Assembly: GCF_001439915.1 (NCBI RefSeq)
Contig: NZ_LMBW01000003.1
Span: forward strand, 152,872 to 216,871
Reading direction: 5' to 3'
Origin: Fredinandcohnia humi
GTDB taxonomy: Bacteria; Bacillota; Bacilli; Bacillales; Bacillaceae_L
Length of the DNA stretch: 64,000 nucleotides
The position numbers and the translations under genes are program-made. Under the pieces are notes generated by a model. It worked only from the letters and a program-made list of their open reading frames with translations. It was not told the origin of the DNA and did no database searches. Below are positions 26,556-34,334 of this stretch, piece by piece. How positions within the stretch are numbered: the stretch's first letter is position 1; each line of letters begins with the position of its first letter.

Positions 26556-26672
26556 GAACGTTTCTAGAAACTTTCAGGAACTTTTTTCTGAAGTTCATCA
26601 TATCTTGGGCAAAATGGCAGTATTTTTTAATAACCAGGAAGAAAGTATGATAGAAATTTGTGAAATTTTATT

Positions 26673-26756
26673 TGAAAGCGTTGCCAAACGGAAAACAGCA
26701 TGCTATTATTTAAACAATGTTCTAACTATTTGAAATGTTATAGAAATCGATTTCTA
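26673..26756 (+). promoter_or_regulatory. Promoter of the nag-like operon with cre site and LacI-type operator
   Basis: The -35 TTGCCA (26681-26686) and -10 TATTAT (26704-26709) have a 17-base spacer. A cre-like TGAAAGCGTTGCCA (26673-26686, one mismatch) overlaps the -35, predicting CcpA repression. The perfect 16-bp palindrome TAGAAATCGATTTCTA with central CG (26741-26756) lies just after the expected start point and is a good candidate operator for the LacI-family protein encoded at 30818. Confidence 0.75.
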
Positions 26757-26777
26757 AAAAAGGGCGGAGGTAATGGA

Positions 26778-27521
26778 ATGAATGTTAAAATTTTAGAAAC
26801 ATCAGAGAAACTTGGGAAAGAGGCTGCGACTCTAGCAGCTGCAGTATTAAACAAGACAATACAAGAAAAAGGTAGTGCAAGACTAGCGCTATCAACCGGA
26901 GCATCCCAATTCGAAACAATCAAACATCTTGTTGAAATGGATGTTGATTGGGGCAAGGTAGAAATGTTTCATTTAGATGAATATGTTAACCTTCCTGTGT
27001 CACATAAGGCTAGCTTTAGAAAGTATTTAAAGGAAAGGTTTGTCAATTTAGTTTCGCTAAAGAAGGTACATTTCGTCAATGGAGAAGGGAATATTCAAGA
27101 AACTGTTAAAAAATTATCCGAAGAAATTAGTAAGGAACCAATTGATCTTGGTTTAATTGGAATTGGTGAAAATGCACATATCGCATTTAATGATCCCCCA
27201 GCTGATTTTGAAACTAAGGATCCCTACATAGTTGTAAATTTAGATGAAAATTGCAAACAACAGCAAGTAAGGGAAGGATGGTTTGAATCTATTGATAAAG
27301 TTCCGAGCCAGGCTATTTCCATGTCAGTCCATCAAATTATGAGCTGTAAAGTTATTATCTCCTCTGTACCTCATAAAGTTAAAGCGAAAGCAATAAAAGC
27401 TGTTTTTGAAAAAGAAGTTACCAACATGATACCTGCTACCATTCTCAAAACCCACCAAGATATTACTCTATTTTTAGACAAACAATCCTCATCTGAGCTA
27501 AACATGGTTGAAAAAAATTAA
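26778..27521 (+). CDS. nagB: Glucosamine-6-phosphate deaminase-like protein
   Basis: A 247-residue enzyme of the NagB/RpiA fold that converts glucosamine 6-phosphate to fructose 6-phosphate and ammonia. Visible are LSTGASQF (phosphate loop), HLDEY (catalytic Asp region) and GIGENAHIAFNDP, where classical NagB has GIGxDGHIAFNEP; the Asp-to-Glu and Gly-to-Asn changes place it in a divergent branch. The ATG at 26778 follows GGAGG; the frame is open further upstream across the promoter but that part is not coding. First gene of the operon. Confidence 0.85.
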   Translation: MNVKILETSEKLGKEAATLAAAVLNKTIQEKGSARLALSTGASQFETIKHLVEMDVDWGKVEMFHLDEYVNLPVSHKASFRKYLKERFVNLVSLKKVHFVNGEGNIQETVKKLSEEISKEPIDLGLIGIGENAHIAFNDPPADFETKDPYIVVNLDENCKQQQVREGWFESIDKVPSQAISMSVHQIMSCKVIISSVPHKVKAKAIKAVFEKEVTNMIPATILKTHQDITLFLDKQSSSELNMVEKN

Positions 27522-27538
27522 TAAAAGATCTTTTCGAA

Positions 27539-27554
27539 AAGAAATCGATTTCAA
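27539..27554 (+). promoter_or_regulatory. Second LacI-type operator inside the operon
   Basis: AAGAAATCGATTTCAA contains the same 12-bp core GAAATCGATTTC as the promoter operator 800 bases upstream. It lies between nagB and the permease gene, so looping or roadblock repression by the operon's LacI-family regulator is possible. Confidence 0.65.
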
Positions 27555-27574
27555 TTATAGGAGGCTTAGGGGTT

Positions 27575-28513
27575 ATGGAAAGCCAACCGATGCTCGAAAG
27601 CAAGGTTATTAAGCCTAAAAAGAAAAGATCCTTGCAACAGAAAAAAAGATTATACGGCATTCTTTTTATTCTTCCTGCTTTCATATTTATCTTTTCTTTT
27701 ATGGTTTATCCATTGGTTTACTCGTTTTACATGAGTCTACATGATTACAATTTTGTTTATGATGCAAAACCTGTATTCATTGGGTTAGAAAATTATATTG
27801 AAGCACTTAAGGATAAAAATTTTATCGTTTCCTTAAAAAATACTTTTGTATTTGGTGTTTCCTATTTTGTCCTAGTGATGGTTGTTTCATTAACATTAGC
27901 CTTACTGATTTTTCATACAAAAAAATTTAACAATTTTTTAAGTACGATTATTTTTCTGCCAATAGTAGTGCCTGTTTCTCTGTCGGCTCTCGTGTTTTTA
28001 TGGATTCTACAAGAAAACTACGGTCTTCTAAACCATGTATTAGGTGAAGTATTGAATATGCCATCACTAACATATGCTTGGTTGAATCACGGGGATACAG
28101 CGATGGCTAGTATTATTGGAGTTAGTCTTTGGGCCACAATTGGATTTGAGACAATCCTATTTTTAGGGGGATTACAGTCCATTCCAAAGGATATTCTCGA
28201 AGCAGCAGAGGTAGATGGAGCTAGCGGATTTAAAAGGATTTTCTTTATCATTCTTCCAAACTTAAAAGAAACCTATATTTTAACTGGAATTTGGGCGATA
28301 CTACATGGTTTAAAGGTATTCGTAGAGCCAATGGTAATGACAGAAGGGGGACCTGGAACCTCGACACTTGTGTTATACCAGGAAATTTATTATACGGCCT
28401 TTACGTATTTTAATATGGGCTATGCCTCAGCAATGGCCTACATACTAGGAGCTTTAGCATTAATCTTCTCATTGCTTAATTTTTATATCAATCGAACAAA
28501 GGACCAGGTGTAA
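27575..28513 (+). CDS. Sugar ABC transporter permease, MalF/UgpA-type
   Basis: A 312-residue integral membrane protein, six helices, with the EAA loop ILEAAEVDGASGFKRIF. It has a longer, lysine-rich cytoplasmic N-terminus than its counterpart at 1791. Its ATG is behind AGGAGG and TAGGGG. It pairs with the next gene to form the importer of the nag-like operon; again no ATPase gene is included. Confidence 0.9.
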   Translation: MESQPMLESKVIKPKKKRSLQQKKRLYGILFILPAFIFIFSFMVYPLVYSFYMSLHDYNFVYDAKPVFIGLENYIEALKDKNFIVSLKNTFVFGVSYFVLVMVVSLTLALLIFHTKKFNNFLSTIIFLPIVVPVSLSALVFLWILQENYGLLNHVLGEVLNMPSLTYAWLNHGDTAMASIIGVSLWATIGFETILFLGGLQSIPKDILEAAEVDGASGFKRIFFIILPNLKETYILTGIWAILHGLKVFVEPMVMTEGGPGTSTLVLYQEIYYTAFTYFNMGYASAMAYILGALALIFSLLNFYINRTKDQV

Positions 28514-28529
28514 GGAAAGGGGGAATACG

Positions 28530-29354
28530 ATGAGGCTCTCTAAGTTAAGTAGTGGTGTTAAGTATTTTATCTTATTTGCGGCAGCGGTATTATTCATAAC
28601 TCCGTTCATATACACACTATTAAATTCATTTAAATCGGAACAAGAAATTTTCCAGGTGCCACAAAGCTTCTTCCCTAATCAAATCATCTTTGATAACTAT
28701 ATCAAGATATTTACACAGGGGTTTTCAAATTACCTTGTAAACAGTGCGATCATCACGGTTGTTGGGGTTATTTTGATAACTTTATTAGCATCATTGGCAG
28801 GATATGCTTTTGCAAGGCTACCGTTTAAGGGGCAGGATATATTGCTTATTGCTTTACTTATGACCATTACACTTCCACTGGCCATATTTTTAATCCCAAT
28901 GTATCTTATGGAAAATCGTTTAGGAATTTTAAATACGAATCTAGGTTTGATTTTACCAAACGTAGCTGTTGGATTACCCTTCGCAATTTTTATTATGCGG
29001 GCAACCTTTTTAAGTATTCCAAAGGAGATTGAAGAATCAGCTGCTATTGACGGATGTGGGATTTTTCAGACATGGTGGAGAGTTATGCTACCGATGGCGA
29101 AGAATGGATTAATCATCATCATTATCCATGCATTTTATAATATTTGGGGCGAGTATACATTAGCAAAAACATTAGCTACAGATCAGGCATCAATGCCATT
29201 AACAGTTGGTTTAACCCTTTTTAAAGGGGAAGTGTGGGCGTTTGGAACTCTGGCTGCAGTTATCGTCCTATCGATGCTACCGCCAATTCTAATATTTGTT
29301 ATTTTCCAAAAGCAGATGGTAGAAGGTATTTCACAAGGGTCAATTAAAGGGTAG
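28530..29354 (+). CDS. Sugar ABC transporter permease, MalG/UgpE-type
   Basis: A 274-residue membrane protein with the EAA motif (EIEESAAIDGCGIFQ) and the C-terminal GISQGSIKG ending. The ATG follows AAAGGGGG. It is the partner of the previous permease, and the binding lipoprotein follows. Confidence 0.9.
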   Translation: MRLSKLSSGVKYFILFAAAVLFITPFIYTLLNSFKSEQEIFQVPQSFFPNQIIFDNYIKIFTQGFSNYLVNSAIITVVGVILITLLASLAGYAFARLPFKGQDILLIALLMTITLPLAIFLIPMYLMENRLGILNTNLGLILPNVAVGLPFAIFIMRATFLSIPKEIEESAAIDGCGIFQTWWRVMLPMAKNGLIIIIIHAFYNIWGEYTLAKTLATDQASMPLTVGLTLFKGEVWAFGTLAAVIVLSMLPPILIFVIFQKQMVEGISQGSIKG

Positions 29355-29414
29355 AAAGGAGGAATAGTATTTTATAGGTAGGAATTAAAATAAAATGTAT
29401 TTGGGGGGAAACAA

Positions 29415-30725
29415 ATGAAAAAGTTTGCAAGACTACTAGGTTTGATAGTAATTTTGATTGTTTTATTGATCCCGATGGCTTGTTCTTCAGATAATACATC
29501 GCAAAAACCAGCAGGTGAAGGAAATGAAGGTGGCTCAAAATCTTTAAAGATTGGTGCAGATGCTTGGATGGTAGAAAAGCTTAAGTTGGACGTGGCGGTT
29601 AAAAAATTTAAGGCCAATCACCCTGATATCGATGTTCAAATTTCTCCATATGCAGACAAAACGGTTCTATCTACATTTGCTCTACAATGGTCGCAAGGGA
29701 AATCAGATGTTGACATTGCAATGGTAGACGGAACCGCAACGGCTGTTCAATTCCTTGCAAAAGATTTATTAATTGATTTCAATGAAACGGATTTTTTCCA
29801 AGGCTCAACTGCAAAAGAAAACTTTGTTGGGAAGTCCTTAAGCTTTGGTGATCTTGATGGTTTCCAGTTTGCGATTCCAATCAGCTTAGAAACTTATGCA
29901 ATCAATGTGAATAAAAAAATGTTCGATGAGGCTGGACTCTTAGATGCGAATGGAAACGTCATTCAACCAAAGGATTGGAATGAACTCTATGAATATGCAA
30001 AGAAAATGACAAAGGTTGAAGGTGGAAAGGTCACACAACAGGGGATGACAATTCAGTGGGGCCCAAATGCGCAGTCTACATTAATTTCAGTTGCACAAGC
30101 AATGCAAGGAAGCTTTTATGATGATGAGGGTGTTTTAACATTTGATACACCTGAGGTTAGGGAAATGCTAAAAATTTGGAAAAAGGGTGCTGACGAAGGT
30201 GTCTTCTCCATCGATACATTTACAAATAAGGATGCTGGACGAAATAATTACAAAGCCGACCAGGTTGCCATGCTTCTACAAAGTGGCTCTCATGCTCCTG
30301 AAGCGGAACCGACTGTAGGTAAAGGGAATACAACCGTTATTCCAATTCCAGGTTCAGAGGTAAATGGTTCCTATGCGTTCACTGCTGGAATTATTGTTCC
30401 TAGGGCTTCGAAGAATCAAGATTTAGCCGTACAATTTATTCAAGAGGCATTGATGGATGGTGAAACACAAATTGCAGCAGGTACAGAGTGGGGGAAACTT
30501 CCTGTTATTAAGGAACATTTTGAAAAAATTGATGCAGAATGGAAAGACAACTTGTTAGCTATTATCGAAAAGTCAGTTACTGCACCATTTTATAAAGAGT
30601 ATCCAGTTTTAGCAAATGAAGTGCCGAAGCTTCTTCAGGAATATCTAACGGGTAAAATGGAGCTTGATGCCTTCATTGATGAAGTCGAAGGTATGATTCA
30701 TGATATTGATAAAAATGTGAAGTAA
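29415..30725 (+). CDS. Sugar-binding lipoprotein of the nag-like importer
   Basis: A 436-residue family 1 substrate-binding protein with an N-terminal lipoprotein signal (cleavage expected before the Cys of IPMACSS; the -3 proline is unusual). Lobes with typical SVAQAMQGSFYDDEG and an aromatic-rich C-terminal segment are visible. The neighbouring nagA and nagB suggest an amino-sugar containing saccharide such as a chito-oligosaccharide or muropeptide sugar as the ligand. Preceded by GGGGGGAAAC. Confidence 0.88.
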   Translation: MKKFARLLGLIVILIVLLIPMACSSDNTSQKPAGEGNEGGSKSLKIGADAWMVEKLKLDVAVKKFKANHPDIDVQISPYADKTVLSTFALQWSQGKSDVDIAMVDGTATAVQFLAKDLLIDFNETDFFQGSTAKENFVGKSLSFGDLDGFQFAIPISLETYAINVNKKMFDEAGLLDANGNVIQPKDWNELYEYAKKMTKVEGGKVTQQGMTIQWGPNAQSTLISVAQAMQGSFYDDEGVLTFDTPEVREMLKIWKKGADEGVFSIDTFTNKDAGRNNYKADQVAMLLQSGSHAPEAEPTVGKGNTTVIPIPGSEVNGSYAFTAGIIVPRASKNQDLAVQFIQEALMDGETQIAAGTEWGKLPVIKEHFEKIDAEWKDNLLAIIEKSVTAPFYKEYPVLANEVPKLLQEYLTGKMELDAFIDEVEGMIHDIDKNVK

Positions 30726-30746
30726 TTAATCATCAAAATGGGCTGT

Positions 30747-30783
30747 GGTACATTCCGTGTGACATGTTTGGACGGAATGTACC
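30747..30783 (+). other. Hairpin between binding-protein and regulator genes
   Basis: A perfect 12-bp stem GGTACATTCCGT/ACGGAATGTACC with a 13-base loop, followed by a weakly T-rich CTTCTTCAT. A partial terminator would keep regulator and enzyme expression below that of the transporter. Confidence 0.7.
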
Positions 30784-30817
30784 CTTCTTCATATGGAATG
30801 TAACGGGGAGAATGAGG

Positions 30818-31918
30818 ATGGGTGAAATTAAAAAAAATATAACGATATACGATATTGCAAGAAAGGCAAAAGTATCTCCAGCAACTGTATCGAGAGTCTT
30901 AAGTTATAGTGAGTACGGAGTCAGCCCTGTTTTACGTCAACGAGTAGAAGAGGCTGCGGAAAAACTTGGATATATCCCGAATATGCTTGGGCGTCAACTA
31001 AAGAAAAAAATGAATACAAACATCGGGGTCATCCTACCTTCAATTAGTAATCCATTTTATCCAAAACTGTTGTTAGGAATTGAGGAAGTGGCTAGACAGG
31101 CCGGGAAACAGGTTTTCCTATGTAATTCCGGAAGAAGTGCTGATGTTGAAAAAGGCTATTTGCAGGCATTATATGAGAATCAAGTGAAGGGAGTTATTAT
31201 TTCTTCTATTTCAGATGACTATTCTATGTTTACTGAAATACAAGAAAGGGGTGTGGCTTTCGTAGCTTTGGATCAAAAAATGGAAAACTTTGATTGTCAG
31301 CAAATCCTTTTCGACTATGAAAGAGCAGGTTTCATGGCTGCTGAGTATTTACTGAAAAAAGGACATCGGAAAATCGCATTCATTTCGGCTCCGCTTGATC
31401 GATTTAGCCGTAAAAGTGTCTTTGAGGGGTTTCGGAGAGCGATGTTACAGTATCAAATCGATTTACCAGAGGATAATATTCTTATTTCAACAGAGGAATA
31501 TGAATCTATCGAGAATAGTTATGAGTTTGAAAACGGAAGGTATTTAACGGACCGGTTAATGAAGCTTTCAGATCCTCCTACTGCTATCTTTACCTGTAAT
31601 GATATGACAGCATTAGGGGTGTACAATAGGCTAAATCAAATCGGGAAAAAAATTCCAGAAGATGTGAGTGTCATGGGAATAGACAATATCGAGGTTTCAT
31701 CGATGATTTCTCCAGGGTTAACTACAATTCATCAACCAAACTATGAAATGGGAAAAATGGCTTGTAAAATCTTGCTTGAAATTTTAGATGGGGAATTCAA
31801 TGAAATTGATATTTTACTGCAACCGAAGATTATTGAAAGAGATTCGGTAAAAGAAATAAAGACTGAGGAGGAATTACCTAATGCAAAATTGGATTGGAAG
31901 ACATTGGATTACCGGTGA
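30818..31918 (+). CDS. LacI-family transcriptional regulator
   Basis: A 366-residue repressor. The N-terminal HTH (ITIYDIARKAKVSPATVSRVL) and hinge helix LGYIPNMLGRQL are followed by a periplasmic-binding-like effector domain (NIGVILPSISNPFYP at its start, GIDNIEVSSMISPGLTTI near its end). The start is chosen at 30818, seven bases after CGGGGAG; upstream in-frame ATGs lack spacing. The two GAAATCGATTTC palindromes in the operon are its probable operators, and an amino-sugar phosphate its probable inducer. Confidence 0.9.
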   Translation: MGEIKKNITIYDIARKAKVSPATVSRVLSYSEYGVSPVLRQRVEEAAEKLGYIPNMLGRQLKKKMNTNIGVILPSISNPFYPKLLLGIEEVARQAGKQVFLCNSGRSADVEKGYLQALYENQVKGVIISSISDDYSMFTEIQERGVAFVALDQKMENFDCQQILFDYERAGFMAAEYLLKKGHRKIAFISAPLDRFSRKSVFEGFRRAMLQYQIDLPEDNILISTEEYESIENSYEFENGRYLTDRLMKLSDPPTAIFTCNDMTALGVYNRLNQIGKKIPEDVSVMGIDNIEVSSMISPGLTTIHQPNYEMGKMACKILLEILDGEFNEIDILLQPKIIERDSVKEIKTEEELPNAKLDWKTLDYR

Positions 31919-33038
31919 GGTGCTTCAAGTTCAAATCAAGGATAGAACAATTCAATCTATCACAAAAACAACGGAAGAACCAGAGGGTTGGATTGCACCA
32001 GGGTTATTAGATATCCAAGTAAATGGGATCGGTGGCTTTGATTTAAACGGCGCTGATTCTACAGTAGAAACAATTCAGAATGTAGTTAGAGTGTTACACG
32101 AAGGTGGAGTGACAAGGTTTTGTCCAACGATTGTAACGGGTACAAAAGAACGAATTCTTCATTGTGTGAGGACAATTGCAAAGGCTTGTGAAGAAGATCT
32201 GGTTGTCAATCATGCGGTAATCGGGATTCACGTGGAAGGCCCATTTATCTCGACTGAGGATGGTCCTCGGGGAGCACATAACTTAGATTGGGTTCGAGAT
32301 CCTGATTGGGATGAGTTTTTGGAATGGCAGGAGGCAGCTGGTAATCGAATTTGTAAAGTAACATTAGCACCTGAAAAGCCAGGAGCAATAAAGTTTATTG
32401 AAAATCTTCATAAGGCAGGAGTAGTTGCTGCGATTGGACATTCAAATAGTACGGAAGAAGATATTCGGAAAGCAGTGGATGCGGGAGCAACCATGAGTAC
32501 ACATCTTGGAAACGGTGCCCACCCTTATATAAAGCGTCATCCTAACTATATTTGGGCACAGCTCGCTGAAGATCGACTTTGGGCTGGTCTGATCCCTGAT
32601 GGTCATCATTTGCCGTACTCCACTTTAAAAGTTATGGTCCGTGCCAAAGGTAATAAAGCAATTTTAACAAGTGATGCAGTTAATCTAGCGGGCCTGCCAC
32701 CAGGTAGATACCATACTCATATCAATGATGATGTAATTTTAGAGGAGGATGGATTTTTACATTTAGCAAGCACTCCTGATATTCTTGCCGGATCTGCAAC
32801 CCCACTGCATATTGGAATTAGCAATATTTTAAAAGAAAAAGTTTTTTCATTAGAAGAAGCTATTAAGATGGCTACACTTCACCCAGCAGAGTTGTTTGGT
32901 TTATCTGATAAAAGGGTGGGAACTCTGGAGGTTGGGTCACCAGCAGACTTGATATTTTTTGATTGGGATGAAAATGTGAGAGACTTTTCGATTTTAAAAA
33001 CGATTTCAAATGGGTCTGTTGTGTATGAAAATAAATAG
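31881..33038 (+). CDS. nagA: N-acetylglucosamine-6-phosphate deacetylase-like amidohydrolase
   Basis: A 385-residue amidohydrolase that would remove acetate from GlcNAc-6-P. GLLDIQVNGIGG matches the D-x-Q-x-N-G start of NagA enzymes lacking the HxH pair; metal and catalytic residues HVEGPF, GHSNST, the THLGNGAHP loop and TSDAV are visible. The last His loop differs from the usual THLFNAM and marks a divergent branch, like the nagB of this operon. The ATG follows GAGGAGG and overlaps the LacI gene by 38 bases in another frame, so the two are translationally coupled. Confidence 0.88.
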   Translation: MQNWIGRHWITGEVLQVQIKDRTIQSITKTTEEPEGWIAPGLLDIQVNGIGGFDLNGADSTVETIQNVVRVLHEGGVTRFCPTIVTGTKERILHCVRTIAKACEEDLVVNHAVIGIHVEGPFISTEDGPRGAHNLDWVRDPDWDEFLEWQEAAGNRICKVTLAPEKPGAIKFIENLHKAGVVAAIGHSNSTEEDIRKAVDAGATMSTHLGNGAHPYIKRHPNYIWAQLAEDRLWAGLIPDGHHLPYSTLKVMVRAKGNKAILTSDAVNLAGLPPGRYHTHINDDVILEEDGFLHLASTPDILAGSATPLHIGISNILKEKVFSLEEAIKMATLHPAELFGLSDKRVGTLEVGSPADLIFFDWDENVRDFSILKTISNGSVVYENK

Positions 33039-33063
33039 GGTTACATTGAATGGAGGTCATTTT

Positions 33064-34074
33064 TTGTTAAAAGTAGGGCAAGTTGGTGGAGGAATTATGG
33101 GGCAGCAGCATATGTCTGTCTATCAGCAATACCATCGCAGCCAGGTTATTGCTTTATCTACTCCTAATCCAGTTGTCGGCAGAAAAATAAGTGAACGTTT
33201 CAGTGCCAACTATTATGAGAATCATCAAGAGATGTTGGAAAATGAGGATATCGATGTTGTCAGCGTAGCTACGCCAGATTTTGCTCATTATTCAATTGTT
33301 AGGGATGCACTTGAGGCTGGAAAACATGTTTTAGTAGAAAAACCTTTGACCATGAGTGTCGAGGAAAGTGGAGAAATTCTTGCTTTGGCAAATAAAAAGA
33401 ATCTCACCGTTATGACGTTATTTAGCAATCGGTGGATTTCCTCCTATGCCCAAGCAAAGCAACTGCTAAATAAGAAAAAATTATCACCAATTATGGGCTA
33501 TGCACGTAAAAATGATCGGATATTTGTTCCGACCGAAATGATCAAATGGGCAAATCGAACAACACCCGCCTATTTTTTATCTTCACATGATATTGATTTA
33601 ATGAACTGGTTATTTGAATCGAAGGTTGTTGAAGTATATGCAGCGGGAGTCGAAAAAGTATTAAAAGGGATTGGGATCGATACACCAGATGCCATTCAAA
33701 TTCAAGCAAAGTATGATAATGGAGCAATTGCGACTTTCGAATCCTGCTGGAGTTATCCAAATACATATCCTACGATCGTAGATTCCTTTGTCGAAGTGAT
33801 TACTGAAGAAGAAGTCATTTACTTAGATCGAAAAATAGAAAATATGGAGTATATTAGTCCAGAGGGCTTTACTACACCAAGAAACCAGTTACATTTTGAA
33901 ATAACAGGAAAAAGAAGAGGAGCTTTCGTGTACGCAATAGAACACTTTGTTGATTGCATCCTAGACAATAAACCTGTCCACATAACCCTAGAAAGCTCCC
34001 ATCACGTTACCGCTATCCTATCCGCAGCACATAAATCAATCAAATCAGGCAAACCAGAAAAAGTCATTGAATAG
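33064..34074 (+). CDS. Gfo/Idh/MocA-family oxidoreductase
   Basis: A 336-residue NAD(P)-dependent sugar oxidoreductase. The Rossmann start GQVGGGIMG, VEKPLT (catalytic Lys region) and the C-terminal substrate domain with SSHDIDLMNW are present. The TTG at 33064 lies seven bases after GGAGGT and begins the Rossmann strand directly; the open frame upstream overlaps nagA and is rejected. It may modify the imported amino sugar, for example by oxidation or epimerisation, before NagA and NagB act. The last ~120 bases use strongly A/C-ending codons. Confidence 0.85.
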   Translation: MLKVGQVGGGIMGQQHMSVYQQYHRSQVIALSTPNPVVGRKISERFSANYYENHQEMLENEDIDVVSVATPDFAHYSIVRDALEAGKHVLVEKPLTMSVEESGEILALANKKNLTVMTLFSNRWISSYAQAKQLLNKKKLSPIMGYARKNDRIFVPTEMIKWANRTTPAYFLSSHDIDLMNWLFESKVVEVYAAGVEKVLKGIGIDTPDAIQIQAKYDNGAIATFESCWSYPNTYPTIVDSFVEVITEEEVIYLDRKIENMEYISPEGFTTPRNQLHFEITGKRRGAFVYAIEHFVDCILDNKPVHITLESSHHVTAILSAAHKSIKSGKPEKVIE

Positions 34075-34178
34075 TGATAAGGGCTAAATGACTTTTGGCA
34101 TTTGATAAAAATTTGAATGACTTAAATTCAAAGAATAATGTTTATACTATGTTTAAACATTATCGGGGATGTCGCGAT

Positions 34179-34334
34179 ATGCAAGTTTGAAAATGGGGAA
34201 ATAGTCTAGCGATTAGATTGCCAAAAGCATTATGTCAAGCTGAATCAATTGAAGAAGGAAATGAACTAGGTAAATATAAAATAAAGGCACAACGCGTGAT
34301 TAAAATCCGCTCGTTGTGCCTGTTTTGTGTTTAG
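34179..34334 (+). pseudogene. Broken MazE/AbrB-type antitoxin remnant
   Basis: From ATG 34179 the frame reads MQV, stop (TGA at 34188-34190), KWGNSLAIRLPKAL and SIEEGNEL, the signature of the AbrB-like DNA-binding fold of MazE antitoxins. After about 34272 similarity ends. No mazF toxin gene follows; the terminator and the tail of the minus-strand TPR gene occupy that place. A relic of a toxin-antitoxin pair. Confidence 0.75.
34284..34333. terminator. Bidirectional terminator
   Basis: Stem AAGGCACAACG/CGTTGTGCCT with a 17-base loop, T-rich on the plus side (TGTTTTGTGTTT) and A-rich upstream so that it also works on the minus strand. It separates the nag-like operon from the convergent TPR gene. 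Confidence 0.75.
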
